The notes under the pieces were generated by a model. That model searched no databases and was not told the DNA's origin. It saw nothing but the letters and a program-made list of their open reading frames with translations. From JALENY01 sp036310185 (GTDB lineage Bacteria; Bacillota; Clostridia; Lachnospirales; Lachnospiraceae), in NCBI GenBank assembly GCA_036310185.1, contig JAXJSH010000098.1:1-7081 (forward strand): a stretch of DNA of 7,081 nt. Reading direction: 5' to 3'. Positions 1 to 5,822 of this stretch are shown one piece after another. The first letter of the stretch is position 1; each line of letters opens with the position of its first letter. The position numbers and the translations under genes were made by a program.

Positions 1-1
1 A

Positions 2-745
2 GCATTGGTTGAGCAAATATGTCCATTATTTACAAATCAATATTGGTTTTTTACTTGTTATGTTTTACTGATTTTTATTGCACCCTGGCTTAATCATTTT
101 ATTGGGAATTTGGAAAAACAAGAGTATCAGAAATTGTTATTATTGTTGTTTGGGATATTTTCCGTAATTCCATCTATTAATATTTTTGGTGATACATTTG
201 GTACACAAAATGGTTATAGTTTATTATGGTTTATCGTTTTATATTTGTTTGCTGGATATATTCGAAGATTTGGAGTGCCTAAGAAACATTATGGAATAGC
301 GTATATAGTGTTGTGCATGATAAATTTGCTATTAACTGAAGCTGGACAATTATTCAATGTGACAGTTTTTAATGTTTTAATAAATTTATTGACGACATTA
401 TATAATTCATTTTTGGTATTGGGGGCGTCAATCTGCTTGTTTTTATGCGCAGAACAATCATCTTTTGATTATGGTAGATTTTCAAAAGTAATTTGTAAAA
501 TCGCTAGATTATCTTTTGGAGTATATTTGTTACATGAAAATAAATTTTTTAGAGATGTTTTATGGAAACAATGGGCTGGATTGTCTGAATTCACGGGAAA
601 CGCGGGTGTATTTGCTGTAAGACTTATAGCAGTTGTTTTTCTGGTTTTTTTTGCTGGGATAATAATTGAATGGATTAGATGTGTCGTAGTAAATATTGTT
701 TGCAATCTAGGAAAAGTCTTTTTATCAGAAAAAACTAGAGTCTGA
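2..745 (+). CDS. Membrane acyltransferase, acyltransferase-3 family (C-terminal part, cut by window start)
   Basis: The reading frame is open from the first complete codon (position 2) to TGA at 743-745, so the real start lies upstream and at least 247 residues are seen. The protein is a string of hydrophobic helices (roughly residues 13-33, 43-58, 70-86, 96-112, 120-148 and 200-232, counted from the TTG at 5) separated by short polar loops. Two features suggest the acyltransferase-3 (OafA/WecH-like) family: the aromatic helix start YWFF..YVLLIFIAPWLN (13-30) and SFGVYLLHE (170-178), which matches the late-helix 'GxYLxH' signature. Such proteins transfer acetyl or other acyl groups to cell-surface glycans at the cytoplasmic membrane. 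The catalytic His of the family is near the N-terminus and is outside the window. Base composition is very AT-rich (18 of 60 bases are G/C at 301-360), as is common for surface-polysaccharide genes. The acyl donor and acceptor cannot be told. The family call is fairly sure. Confidence 0.75.
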   Translation, partial: ALVEQICPLFTNQYWFFTCYVLLIFIAPWLNHFIGNLEKQEYQKLLLLLFGIFSVIPSINIFGDTFGTQNGYSLLWFIVLYLFAGYIRRFGVPKKHYGIAYIVLCMINLLLTEAGQLFNVTVFNVLINLLTTLYNSFLVLGASICLFLCAEQSSFDYGRFSKVICKIARLSFGVYLLHENKFFRDVLWKQWAGLSEFTGNAGVFAVRLIAVVFLVFFAGIIIEWIRCVVVNIVCNLGKVFLSEKTRV

Positions 746-779
746 TTTTGGTCTGAAAACAAAAGTACAAGAAAAAACT

Positions 780-1646
780 ATGAAGTCAAAAATTTGTAAA
801 ATAGTATTTATAATTCTGTTATTACTGATTACATATATCGTAACAAGTATATGGATTTCTTCTAATTATCTGATTATTAAAACGTATAAATTTAATACAG
901 AGAAAGCTACCCAGGAAGTCACATTAGTTGTCCTATCTGATCTCCATGATCATGAGTTTGGATCCCGAAATGAAGAATTAGTGAAAAAAACAGCAGAACA
1001 ATATCCAGATTTAATCTTACTGGACGGCGATTTCTTGAATGAAGACTCTGAAAATGGGAATATTCCCTGTGAATTAATTGAGAAACTGGTCGAAATCGCT
1101 CCGGTATATTTTGCTTTGGGCAATCATGAGCTTTCTTATATAGAGAGCGATCACCCAGATTTGATACAACAGTTACAGGAGGCTGGAGCTGTTGTGTTGG
1201 ATAAGGATTATATTGATTTGGAGATAGGAGAGACAGCTTTGCGTCTGGGAGGAATGTATGATTACGCCTTTGGGCAGGATGGAAATAATACCGCATCTAA
1301 CGCTCCTGAAGATGTCAGAATATTTTTGGAAGATTTTCAGAATACGGATTGTCTGAAAATTATGATGTCCCATCGCCCCGACAGCTTTATATTTGGCGAT
1401 GCGGCTTCTTATTGGGATATCGATCTGGTTATAAGTGGCCATAACCATGGCGGTCAGGTTGTCATTCCTTTCCTGGGTGGTCTTTATGGCGGCGATCAGG
1501 GCTGGTTTCCCGAGTATGTACATGGAATGTATCAAAAAGATGGAATGAATCTGTTTGTGACCAGCGGTCTTGGCAGTTATGATCAGATTCTGAAACGTTT
1601 TAACAACCCACCGGAAATAGCAGTCCTGAAAATATTGCCATCATAA
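780..1646 (+). CDS. Membrane-anchored metallophosphoesterase (YkuE/YaeI-like)
   Basis: This is a 288-residue protein with a short basic N-terminus (K2, K4, K7) and one hydrophobic helix at about 8-27, giving a signal anchor. The catalytic domain should therefore face the outside. All calcineurin-like metallophosphoesterase motifs are present in order: SDLH (D54, H56), DGD (D84), GNHE (N115, H116), SHRP (H198) and GHNHGGQ (H221, H223). These residues bind the two metal ions and the phosphate, so the enzyme should be active. The family hydrolyses phosphomonoesters or diesters; relatives include YkuE of Bacillus, reported at the cell wall, and the UDP-diacylglucosamine hydrolase-like YaeI group. 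The substrate cannot be read from sequence. The ATG at 780 is 34 nt after the previous stop, with no terminator between, which suggests co-transcription. The RBS in front of it is poor (A-rich, no clear AGGAGG). The start is chosen because it gives the complete anchor helix. Confidence 0.85.
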   Translation: MKSKICKIVFIILLLLITYIVTSIWISSNYLIIKTYKFNTEKATQEVTLVVLSDLHDHEFGSRNEELVKKTAEQYPDLILLDGDFLNEDSENGNIPCELIEKLVEIAPVYFALGNHELSYIESDHPDLIQQLQEAGAVVLDKDYIDLEIGETALRLGGMYDYAFGQDGNNTASNAPEDVRIFLEDFQNTDCLKIMMSHRPDSFIFGDAASYWDIDLVISGHNHGGQVVIPFLGGLYGGDQGWFPEYVHGMYQKDGMNLFVTSGLGSYDQILKRFNNPPEIAVLKILPS

Positions 1647-1698
1647 CTTTGAAATTTAAGGACAAAGTTTACAAAAATAGTGCAAAAATGTCAGCATA

Positions 1699-1707
1699 TG
1701 TTATAAT
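1699..1707 (+). promoter_or_regulatory. Extended -10 promoter upstream of the nucleotide-sugar dehydratase gene
   Basis: TGTTATAAT reads as an extended -10 box (TG, one base, then TATAAT at 1702-1707). No good -35 lies at 16-18 bp spacing; TTTACA at 1668-1673 resembles a -35 but is 28 bp away. An extended -10 can work with a weak -35. It lies 50 bp before the ATG at 1757, inside the 110-bp gap after the phosphoesterase gene. This suggests that the dehydratase gene can be transcribed on its own. Confidence 0.5.
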
Positions 1708-1722
1708 GTAGAGAGAACAAAC

Positions 1723-1727
1723 AGGAG
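1723..1727 (+). promoter_or_regulatory. Strong ribosome binding site in front of a GTG minicistron
   Basis: AGGAG sits exactly 6 nt before a GTG at 1734-1736, which is ideal spacing. It is 29 nt from the ATG at 1757, too far to serve that start directly. A weaker A/G-rich stretch (AAAGGGA, 1738-1744) is 12 nt before the ATG. Confidence 0.45.
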
Positions 1728-1733
1728 TATAAA

Positions 1734-1760
1734 GTGGAAAGGGACAAAGATACATTATGA
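1734..1760 (+). CDS. Possible 8-codon leader peptide translationally coupled to the dehydratase
   Basis: Starting at GTG 1734 the frame reads eight codons (M/V-E-R-D-K-D-T-L) and ends with TGA at 1758-1760. That stop overlaps the ATG of the dehydratase at 1757-1759 in the ATGA arrangement typical of translational coupling. The best RBS of the region (AGGAG, 1723-1727) is placed for this GTG and not for the ATG. A ribosome finishing the minicistron could restart directly on the dehydratase start. What is seen is the RBS, the frame and the overlap; translation itself is inferred. The alternative is chance, with the ATG served by the weaker AAAGGGA. Confidence 0.3.
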   Translation: MERDKDTL

Positions 1761-3658
1761 AAAAGATTTGTAAAGACACTTTTAACAAAGAAATGTTAAT
1801 TCGTGGAGCTGGTCTTGTACTTCTTGATATACTGTCAATCATAGTCAGTATGACAGGGGCACTTTGGATTCGTTTCGATTTCCATCTTATGGAGATTGAT
1901 CCTGCCTTTATGGAAACACTCAGAAGTTATATCTATATTAATCTGATCTGTACAGTGCTGATATTTAGTTTGATGAAGCTGTATAGCAGTCTGTGGCGTT
2001 TTGCCAGTGTTGTGGAGTTGAAAAATGTTATAATCGCCACTGCACTTTCTACATTGTTTCAATCCATGGGTATGTGGTATTTGGAGTTGTCAATTCCAAA
2101 AAGTTATCCGTTTTTGTATTTGTTACTGCTTACTGTATTGACTATTGCGACCAGATTCTCTTACCGTTTTGGTCGTATTGCGATGCATAATCTGCATAAT
2201 TCGCGGGAACAGGAACCGGTGAGAACTATGATTATCGGTGCCGGTGCCGCCGGTTATATGATTGTGCGTGAGATGAAGAACAGTAAGCACCTGAATCGTA
2301 AGATTCCATGTATTGTTGATGATGATCCGGCCAAGGCAGGTACTTATCTGCAGGGCATTCCCATTGTAGGAAATAAAGAGAAAATACCGTATTTTGCAGA
2401 GAAGTACCAGATTGAGGAGATTGTTATTGCGATTCCGACGATCTCCCGCAAAGCCCAGAAAGAACTGTTGGAAATTTGTCAGCAGACTTCCTGCAAAGTT
2501 CTGATTTTGCCTGGTATTTATCAGCTGGTTAACGAAGATGTCAGTGTGTCCATGCTGCGGGAAGTTGAGATTGAAGACTTACTTGGCAGAGAACCTGTGA
2601 ATCTCAAGACAGAAGAGGTCATGGATTATGTCAGCGGAAAAGTCATCCTTGTTACTGGTGGCGGCGGTTCAATCGGAAGCGAGATTTGCCGACAGTTGGC
2701 ATTGCATTCACCGAAGCTGCTGATTATTTTTGATATATATGAAAATAATGCCTATGATATTCAGAATGAACTACTGAATAATCATCCGAATCTGAATCTT
2801 CTGGTACTGATTGGTTCTGTGCGTAATCAGAAGCGTGTTGATTCCATTTTTGAACAGTATCATCCGGATCTTGTTTTCCATGCAGCTGCTCATAAGCACG
2901 TTCCGCTTATGGAAGAAAGTCCGAACGAGGCAATTAAGAACAATGTACTTGGTACCTGGGTGGTAGCCCATGCGGCTGACCGATTTGGTGCAAAAAAAAT
3001 GGTGCTTATTTCCACAGACAAAGCAGTGCGTCCGACAAATATTATGGGTGCGTCCAAACGTATCTGTGAGTTGATTGTACAGAGCTTTGCTCAGAAATCA
3101 AAAACAGAATATGCAGCAGTTCGATTTGGTAATGTGCTCGGAAGCAATGGAAGTGTAATTCCTCTGTTTAAGAAACAAATTGCGCAGGGCGGACCTGTCA
3201 CCGTAACGCATCCGGAGATTATCCGATACTTTATGACGATTCCGGAAGCGGTAAATCTTGTTCTTCAGTGCGGAGCGCTGGCAAAGGGCGGTGAGATCTT
3301 TATTCTGGATATGGGAGAGCCGGTAAAAATTCTGGATTTGGCTGAAAATATGATTCGCCTTTCCGGATATGTACCGGGCAGAGATATCGAGATTAAATTC
3401 ACTGGACTGCGTCCGGGTGAAAAACTGTATGAGGAACTTCTGATCAATGAAGAAAATCTGAAAAATACAGAAAAAGAGCGAATCTTTGTGGCACAGCAGA
3501 TTCATGTTGAGGATGAATGGATACAGGAAAGAGTTCAGAATATGATACATAGTGCATTTGAAGAGGATAGAGATATCCGCCATCTGGTGCAGGAACTGGT
3601 TCCGGAGTATGTGATAAAAGAGGATGCATTGCAGCAGGTAGCTGCGGCACAAGAATGA
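1757..3658 (+). CDS. Membrane-anchored nucleotide-sugar 4,6-dehydratase, polysaccharide biosynthesis (CapD/PglF/WbpM type)
   Basis: The protein has 633 residues, the normal full length for the large membrane form of this family. It opens with four hydrophobic helices (about 15-37, 58-74, 89-107, 117-134). A first Rossmann-like domain follows, with GAGAAG at 161-166. The C-terminal short-chain dehydrogenase domain carries the NAD(P)-binding VTGGGGSIGSE (299-309), HAAAHKHVPLME (375-386), STDKA (419-423), MGASK (430-434), FGNVLGS (457-463) and RPGEK (552-556). The usual catalytic Tyr of the YxxxK motif is replaced by Met (M430xxxK434), which is characteristic of this subfamily, where the T-D-K triad (420-422) takes over. 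The expected reaction is dehydration of UDP-GlcNAc to the 4-keto-6-deoxy sugar, the first step towards bacillosamine, QuiNAc or FucNAc for surface glycans. The exact product is not readable. It has its own promoter-like -10 upstream and an intrinsic terminator just downstream, and it may be coupled to a minicistron. Confidence 0.93.
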   Translation: MKKICKDTFNKEMLIRGAGLVLLDILSIIVSMTGALWIRFDFHLMEIDPAFMETLRSYIYINLICTVLIFSLMKLYSSLWRFASVVELKNVIIATALSTLFQSMGMWYLELSIPKSYPFLYLLLLTVLTIATRFSYRFGRIAMHNLHNSREQEPVRTMIIGAGAAGYMIVREMKNSKHLNRKIPCIVDDDPAKAGTYLQGIPIVGNKEKIPYFAEKYQIEEIVIAIPTISRKAQKELLEICQQTSCKVLILPGIYQLVNEDVSVSMLREVEIEDLLGREPVNLKTEEVMDYVSGKVILVTGGGGSIGSEICRQLALHSPKLLIIFDIYENNAYDIQNELLNNHPNLNLLVLIGSVRNQKRVDSIFEQYHPDLVFHAAAHKHVPLMEESPNEAIKNNVLGTWVVAHAADRFGAKKMVLISTDKAVRPTNIMGASKRICELIVQSFAQKSKTEYAAVRFGNVLGSNGSVIPLFKKQIAQGGPVTVTHPEIIRYFMTIPEAVNLVLQCGALAKGGEIFILDMGEPVKILDLAENMIRLSGYVPGRDIEIKFTGLRPGEKLYEELLINEENLKNTEKERIFVAQQIHVEDEWIQERVQNMIHSAFEEDRDIRHLVQELVPEYVIKEDALQQVAAAQE

Positions 3659-3669
3659 GATTTGAATGG

Positions 3670-3698
3670 AAAGACCGGTTAGAATCGGTCTTTTCTTT
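3670..3698 (+). terminator. Intrinsic terminator after the dehydratase gene
   Basis: AAAGACCG (3670-3677) is perfectly complementary to CGGTCTTT (3686-3693). A G-T and a T-A pair can extend the stem to 10 bp around an AGA-type loop. A T-rich run (TTTTCTTTAT) follows. It lies 11 nt after the dehydratase stop and separates that gene from the ATPase-TOPRIM unit. Confidence 0.85.
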
Positions 3699-3726
3699 AT
3701 CTTTTGCTGTATATGTGTGAAAATAG

Positions 3727-3755
3727 TTGTATAGGAAAGATTTTTTGGATATAAT
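3727..3755 (+). promoter_or_regulatory. Promoter of the ATPase-TOPRIM operon
   Basis: A perfect -10 box TATAAT lies at 3750-3755. It is preceded at exactly 17 bp by TTGTAT (3727-3732), which keeps the TTG of the -35 consensus. It sits after the terminator of the previous gene and 27 nt before the ATPase start, so the two-gene unit should be transcribed independently. No operator repeat was recognised next to it. Confidence 0.6.
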
Positions 3756-3768
3756 TAGAAAGAATAGT

Positions 3769-3774
3769 AGGAGG
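3769..3774 (+). promoter_or_regulatory. Consensus ribosome binding site of the AAA ATPase gene
   Basis: AGGAGG with an 8-nt spacer to ATG 3783 fixes the start of the ATPase gene and suggests efficient translation. Confidence 0.85.
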
Positions 3775-3782
3775 TTTTATAG

Positions 3783-4832
3783 ATGATAAGTGAGTTTATT
3801 ATTGGAAATTATCGTGGTCTCAGGCAGCTCAAGCTGGATGAATTAAAAGCTATAAATATTTTTGTTGGACCTAATAATTGTGGCAAAACCTCTATATTAG
3901 AGTCGATTATTCTGTCTGGTCTATTTGATGATGTGGATTTGCTGATTGACACCCTGATTTCTCGATATCATGGATTTTCAACAGAGTATTTTGAATCACT
4001 TTTTCCTGTTGGAACCGAACCGATTATTTGCCTTAGATCCAGACTGGCTGACGAGGATAGATTATTACATACGCATATTACGTATAGAAAAAGTCAGATG
4101 ATAAGTAAGGATAGCGCCGCAAATGTAACGGATTCATTTGAATTGCGATTTGTATATGGGTATGATGGGATAACCGAGTCGGGAAAACAGGATCAATTCA
4201 GCGTACGTTTTGAAGAAAAACAGAGCAGTTATAATGTTACGATGGCAAAATCCTCTAAAAATGTTATAGATATGCATGTGCCCTGTAAATTTATATCTTT
4301 TTCCAGATTTGACAGATCGGAACGGATGATTAATGATATTGATAAAATACTGGATCAGAATCTGAGAGATGAACTGCTGGATATTCTGAAAGTATTTGAT
4401 GATGATATTATAAATTTTGAAATCATAGGCAGAAGCAGAACTATCAAATTATTTAGAAAGGGACAGGACCAACCATTAACTTTGTATGATTATGGAAATG
4501 GTATGTACAAAGCTTTTTTTATTGCAACGTCTGCGCTGCTTGCTAAAAATGGAATCTTACTTGTAGATGAAATAGAAGCCGGTATTCACAGTAAAGCATT
4601 AACGGATTTTATAACAAAATTGATAAATGTTTGTGAAAAAAATAATGTTCAGTTATTTTTAACTACGCACAGTCTGGAGGCAATAGATATTATATTGGAC
4701 GATTGCCGTGACAAATTAGATCAGACTGCTATATATCATATAAAGAATAAAGATAATGAGGCCGTTGCTAAGCGATATGGTGGAAGTAAACTGTTTAATT
4801 TGAGAAATGAGATTGGATTTGATGTACGATGA
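3783..4832 (+). CDS. AAA/ABC-type ATPase of the OLD-like (AAA_15/AAA_21) group, candidate defence ATPase
   Basis: The protein has 349 residues. The N-terminus (I2-L46) is typical of SMC/RecF/OLD-like ATPases: a 'NYRGL' strand, then Walker A GPNNCGKTS (29-37, K35 and T36 contacting phosphate). The C-terminal half carries a signature-like YGNGMYKAF (237-245) in place of LSGGQ, Walker B ILLVDEIEAGIH (258-269, D262 and catalytic E263) and an H-loop LTTHSLEA (293-300, H296). The middle (about 80-230) is a variable insertion where such proteins usually carry dimerisation or sensing elements. No nuclease domain is fused. The next gene, overlapping in ATGA, supplies a TOPRIM-like domain. The pair therefore resembles a split OLD nuclease or PARIS (AriA ATPase plus AriB TOPRIM), in which the ATPase senses a phage factor and holds or releases the effector. 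The ATPase call is firm; the anti-phage role is inferred from architecture. Confidence 0.88.
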   Translation: MISEFIIGNYRGLRQLKLDELKAINIFVGPNNCGKTSILESIILSGLFDDVDLLIDTLISRYHGFSTEYFESLFPVGTEPIICLRSRLADEDRLLHTHITYRKSQMISKDSAANVTDSFELRFVYGYDGITESGKQDQFSVRFEEKQSSYNVTMAKSSKNVIDMHVPCKFISFSRFDRSERMINDIDKILDQNLRDELLDILKVFDDDIINFEIIGRSRTIKLFRKGQDQPLTLYDYGNGMYKAFFIATSALLAKNGILLVDEIEAGIHSKALTDFITKLINVCEKNNVQLFLTTHSLEAIDIILDDCRDKLDQTAIYHIKNKDNEAVAKRYGGSKLFNLRNEIGFDVR

Positions 4833-5671
4833 ATAGGCGCAAATATTATATTATGGTTACGGAAGGAGTTACAGATTGTTCTCTTATAGAGGCTGTTTTG
4901 GAAAAGTATCTGGGATATAATCCATATCAGAATGTTAGAGAATTGCCATCACTATTTGAGGCGATGATAGGTATTTATCCAATGAGAAGCGGTGAATTGA
5001 AGAGACAGGATAGTCCCACATTTTATTACAAAGACAGTGTGGAACTGGCGGTAAAACAGGCAAATGGATACAGCAATATTCCACAGAAAATCAGTTCTTT
5101 GGTAGAAATTATTGATAAATTTGAATTGTATGACAGTTTTGGCGGCTTTTTGATTTTTTGCGATACAGATACTAAAAGCAAAGAAGAAATAAAAGAAATT
5201 TTTAAGAGAAAGTTTGAAGAAAATGAGATTCTTTTTGAGGATGGTTTCTTAAACGTATATAATCATCAGATAAAATGTAATATGCATTTATTCCCTGCAA
5301 CTGGTCTTGGAGCAATTGAAAAACTTTTACTGGAATGTTCGAATATTTCATACAATCAATTATCTCATGATGCACAGGAATACAAGAATAAAATCATGGG
5401 AAATGAATATGCTGGTGTTAGAAAAGAATGTTGGGCATCTGATACGGCAATACAGGAATTTTATGCAGACAAGGTACAGTTTGGGGCAATTTCTTCCGTA
5501 CTTAAACCGGACAGGCCGGTTCGATTTACAATTAAAGACAAGATTATTCGAACAAAATATTATGAATCATATATGGAATTACCTGAATTTAGAGAATTAC
5601 ATAATTTTTTAATAAACAATTTAGAAGATGCCAGGGTCAAAAGCCTGAAACCACGATGTGCTTGCACATGA
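4829..5671 (+). CDS. TOPRIM-like protein (DUF3226/DUF4435-type), probable effector of the ATPase
   Basis: The annotated frame gives 280 residues. The N-terminus reads YYIMVTEGVTD, with E12 in the first TOPRIM acidic motif. A hydrophobic strand then leads to GGFLIFCDTDT (105-115), with D112 and D114 as the DxD metal-binding motif. A third conserved-looking block, FPATGLGAIEKLLLE (155-169), resembles the 'P..G.lE.ll' block of DUF3226-like proteins. These residues would form a Mg-dependent nuclease or phosphotransfer site. E12 and D112 are about 100 residues apart, more than in a minimal TOPRIM, so there is an insertion (about 30-100). The start ATG overlaps the ATPase stop by 4 nt, so the two are translationally coupled and probably form a complex. 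The last 14 codons (from 5627) lie inside an inverted-repeat element, so the native protein probably ended at E266. TOPRIM is assigned by motif reading only; exact family and target are unknown. Confidence 0.72.
   Translation: MNRRKYYIMVTEGVTDCSLIEAVLEKYLGYNPYQNVRELPSLFEAMIGIYPMRSGELKRQDSPTFYYKDSVELAVKQANGYSNIPQKISSLVEIIDKFELYDSFGGFLIFCDTDTKSKEEIKEIFKRKFEENEILFEDGFLNVYNHQIKCNMHLFPATGLGAIEKLLLECSNISYNQLSHDAQEYKNKIMGNEYAGVRKECWASDTAIQEFYADKVQFGAISSVLKPDRPVRFTIKDKIIRTKYYESYMELPEFRELHNFLINNLEDARVKSLKPRCACT
5620..5626 (+). repeat. Left copy of 7-bp direct repeat (candidate target-site duplication)
   Basis: TTTAGAA here is repeated exactly at 5809-5815, immediately outside the inverted ends of the 182-bp element. 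It lies in codons 264-266 of the TOPRIM gene. A 7-mer match could be chance, but its position at both edges of an inverted-repeat element is what transposition would leave. Confidence 0.5.
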
Positions 5672-5694
5672 GTGGTTTTAAGGCTTAATGACCC
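5634..5694 (+). other. Long imperfect stem-loop at the left end of the element
   Basis: Pairs run GGGTCA (5634-5639) with TGACCC (5689-5694), AAGCC (5641-5645) with GGCTT (5682-5686), AAACCAC (5648-5654) with GTGGTTT (5672-5678), and ATGTG (5656-5660) with CACAT (5665-5669), around a CTTG loop. Small bulges lie between the blocks. It covers the stop codon of the annotated TOPRIM frame. No T-run follows (GCCCAATATG), so it is not a classical terminator. Confidence 0.6.
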
Positions 5695-5713
5695 GCCCAA
5701 TATGAGGATAAAA

Positions 5714-5731
5714 GTGGGGCATATGCACCAC
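5714..5731 (+). other. Short imperfect palindrome inside the element
   Basis: GTGG (5714-5717) pairs with CCAC (5728-5731) around the perfect palindrome GCATATGC (5719-5726). It may be a short hairpin in RNA or a protein-binding palindrome; no function is recognised. Confidence 0.4.
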
Positions 5732-5750
5732 GATATCCGAATATGGGGCA

Positions 5751-5782
5751 GGATTGTGGGAGTGCGAAGCACGGAACAATCC
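5751..5782 (+). other. Two-tier hairpin inside the element
   Basis: GGATTGT (5751-5757) pairs with ACAATCC (5776-5782). Inside, GTGC (5762-5765) pairs with GCAC (5769-5772) around a GAA loop, with a purine-rich internal loop (GGGA opposite GGA) between the two stems. The layout looks like a folded RNA domain, but no known RNA class was recognised. Confidence 0.5.
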
Positions 5783-5808
5783 GTCAGGCATCTTTTGACC
5801 CCAACATC

Positions 5809-5815
5809 TTTAGAA
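5809..5815 (+). repeat. Right copy of 7-bp direct repeat (candidate target-site duplication)
   Basis: TTTAGAA is identical to 5620-5626. The next three bases are TAG. Joining the left copy to the sequence after this copy puts that TAG in frame with the TOPRIM gene, giving ...N-L-E-stop. Confidence 0.5.
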
Positions 5816-5822
5816 TAGGGAC

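Larger units (their letters stand above)
5627..5808. mobile_element. MITE-like 182-bp inverted-repeat element inserted in the 3' end of the TOPRIM gene
   Basis: The left end GATG-CCA-GGGTCAAAAG (5627-5643) and the reverse complement of the right end, GATG-TTG-GGGTCAAAAG (5792-5808), match at 14 of 17 positions. Similarity continues inward: CCTGA (5644-5648) is matched by TCAGG (5784-5788), offset by three bases. Flanking TTTAGAA copies (5620-5626, 5809-5815) look like a target duplication. The inside has no ORF of note but holds several hairpins (5634-5694, 5714-5731, 5751-5782). It is also more GC-rich than the TOPRIM gene. Together this suggests a non-autonomous transposable element or a repeated structured intergenic sequence. 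No transposase is present and no IS family is assigned; only one copy is in the window, so dispersal is unproven. Confidence 0.55.

Noticed and set aside
1645..1669. Hairpin AACTTTG/CAAAGTT just after the phosphoesterase stop, as a terminator
   Set aside because: It is a 7-bp AT-rich stem with an 11-nt loop and no proper T-run (TTTACAAAAA follows). Too weak to call.
1668..1707. TTTACA (1668-1673) with TATAAT (1702-1707) as a standard promoter pair
   Set aside because: The spacer is 28 bp, far beyond 16-18 bp. Only the extended -10 is supported.
3098..3652. 184-codon open frame on the - strand opposite the dehydratase gene
   Set aside because: The + strand carries complete SDR motifs throughout. 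The reverse frame has no RBS or recognisable domain and is a shadow.
5307..5612. 101-codon open frame on the + strand inside the TOPRIM gene
   Set aside because: It overlaps the TOPRIM frame in another phase, has no RBS and looks like random composition.
3783..5671. Naming the pair ariA/ariB (PARIS) outright
   Set aside because: The architecture matches, but the second protein's motif block is not clearly DUF4435. Without a profile search the name would go beyond the evidence.
5634..5694. The long stem-loop at the TOPRIM stop codon as an intrinsic terminator
   Set aside because: No T-run follows the stem, and its outer arm is part of the element's inverted end. The hairpin at 5823-5871 is the better terminator.
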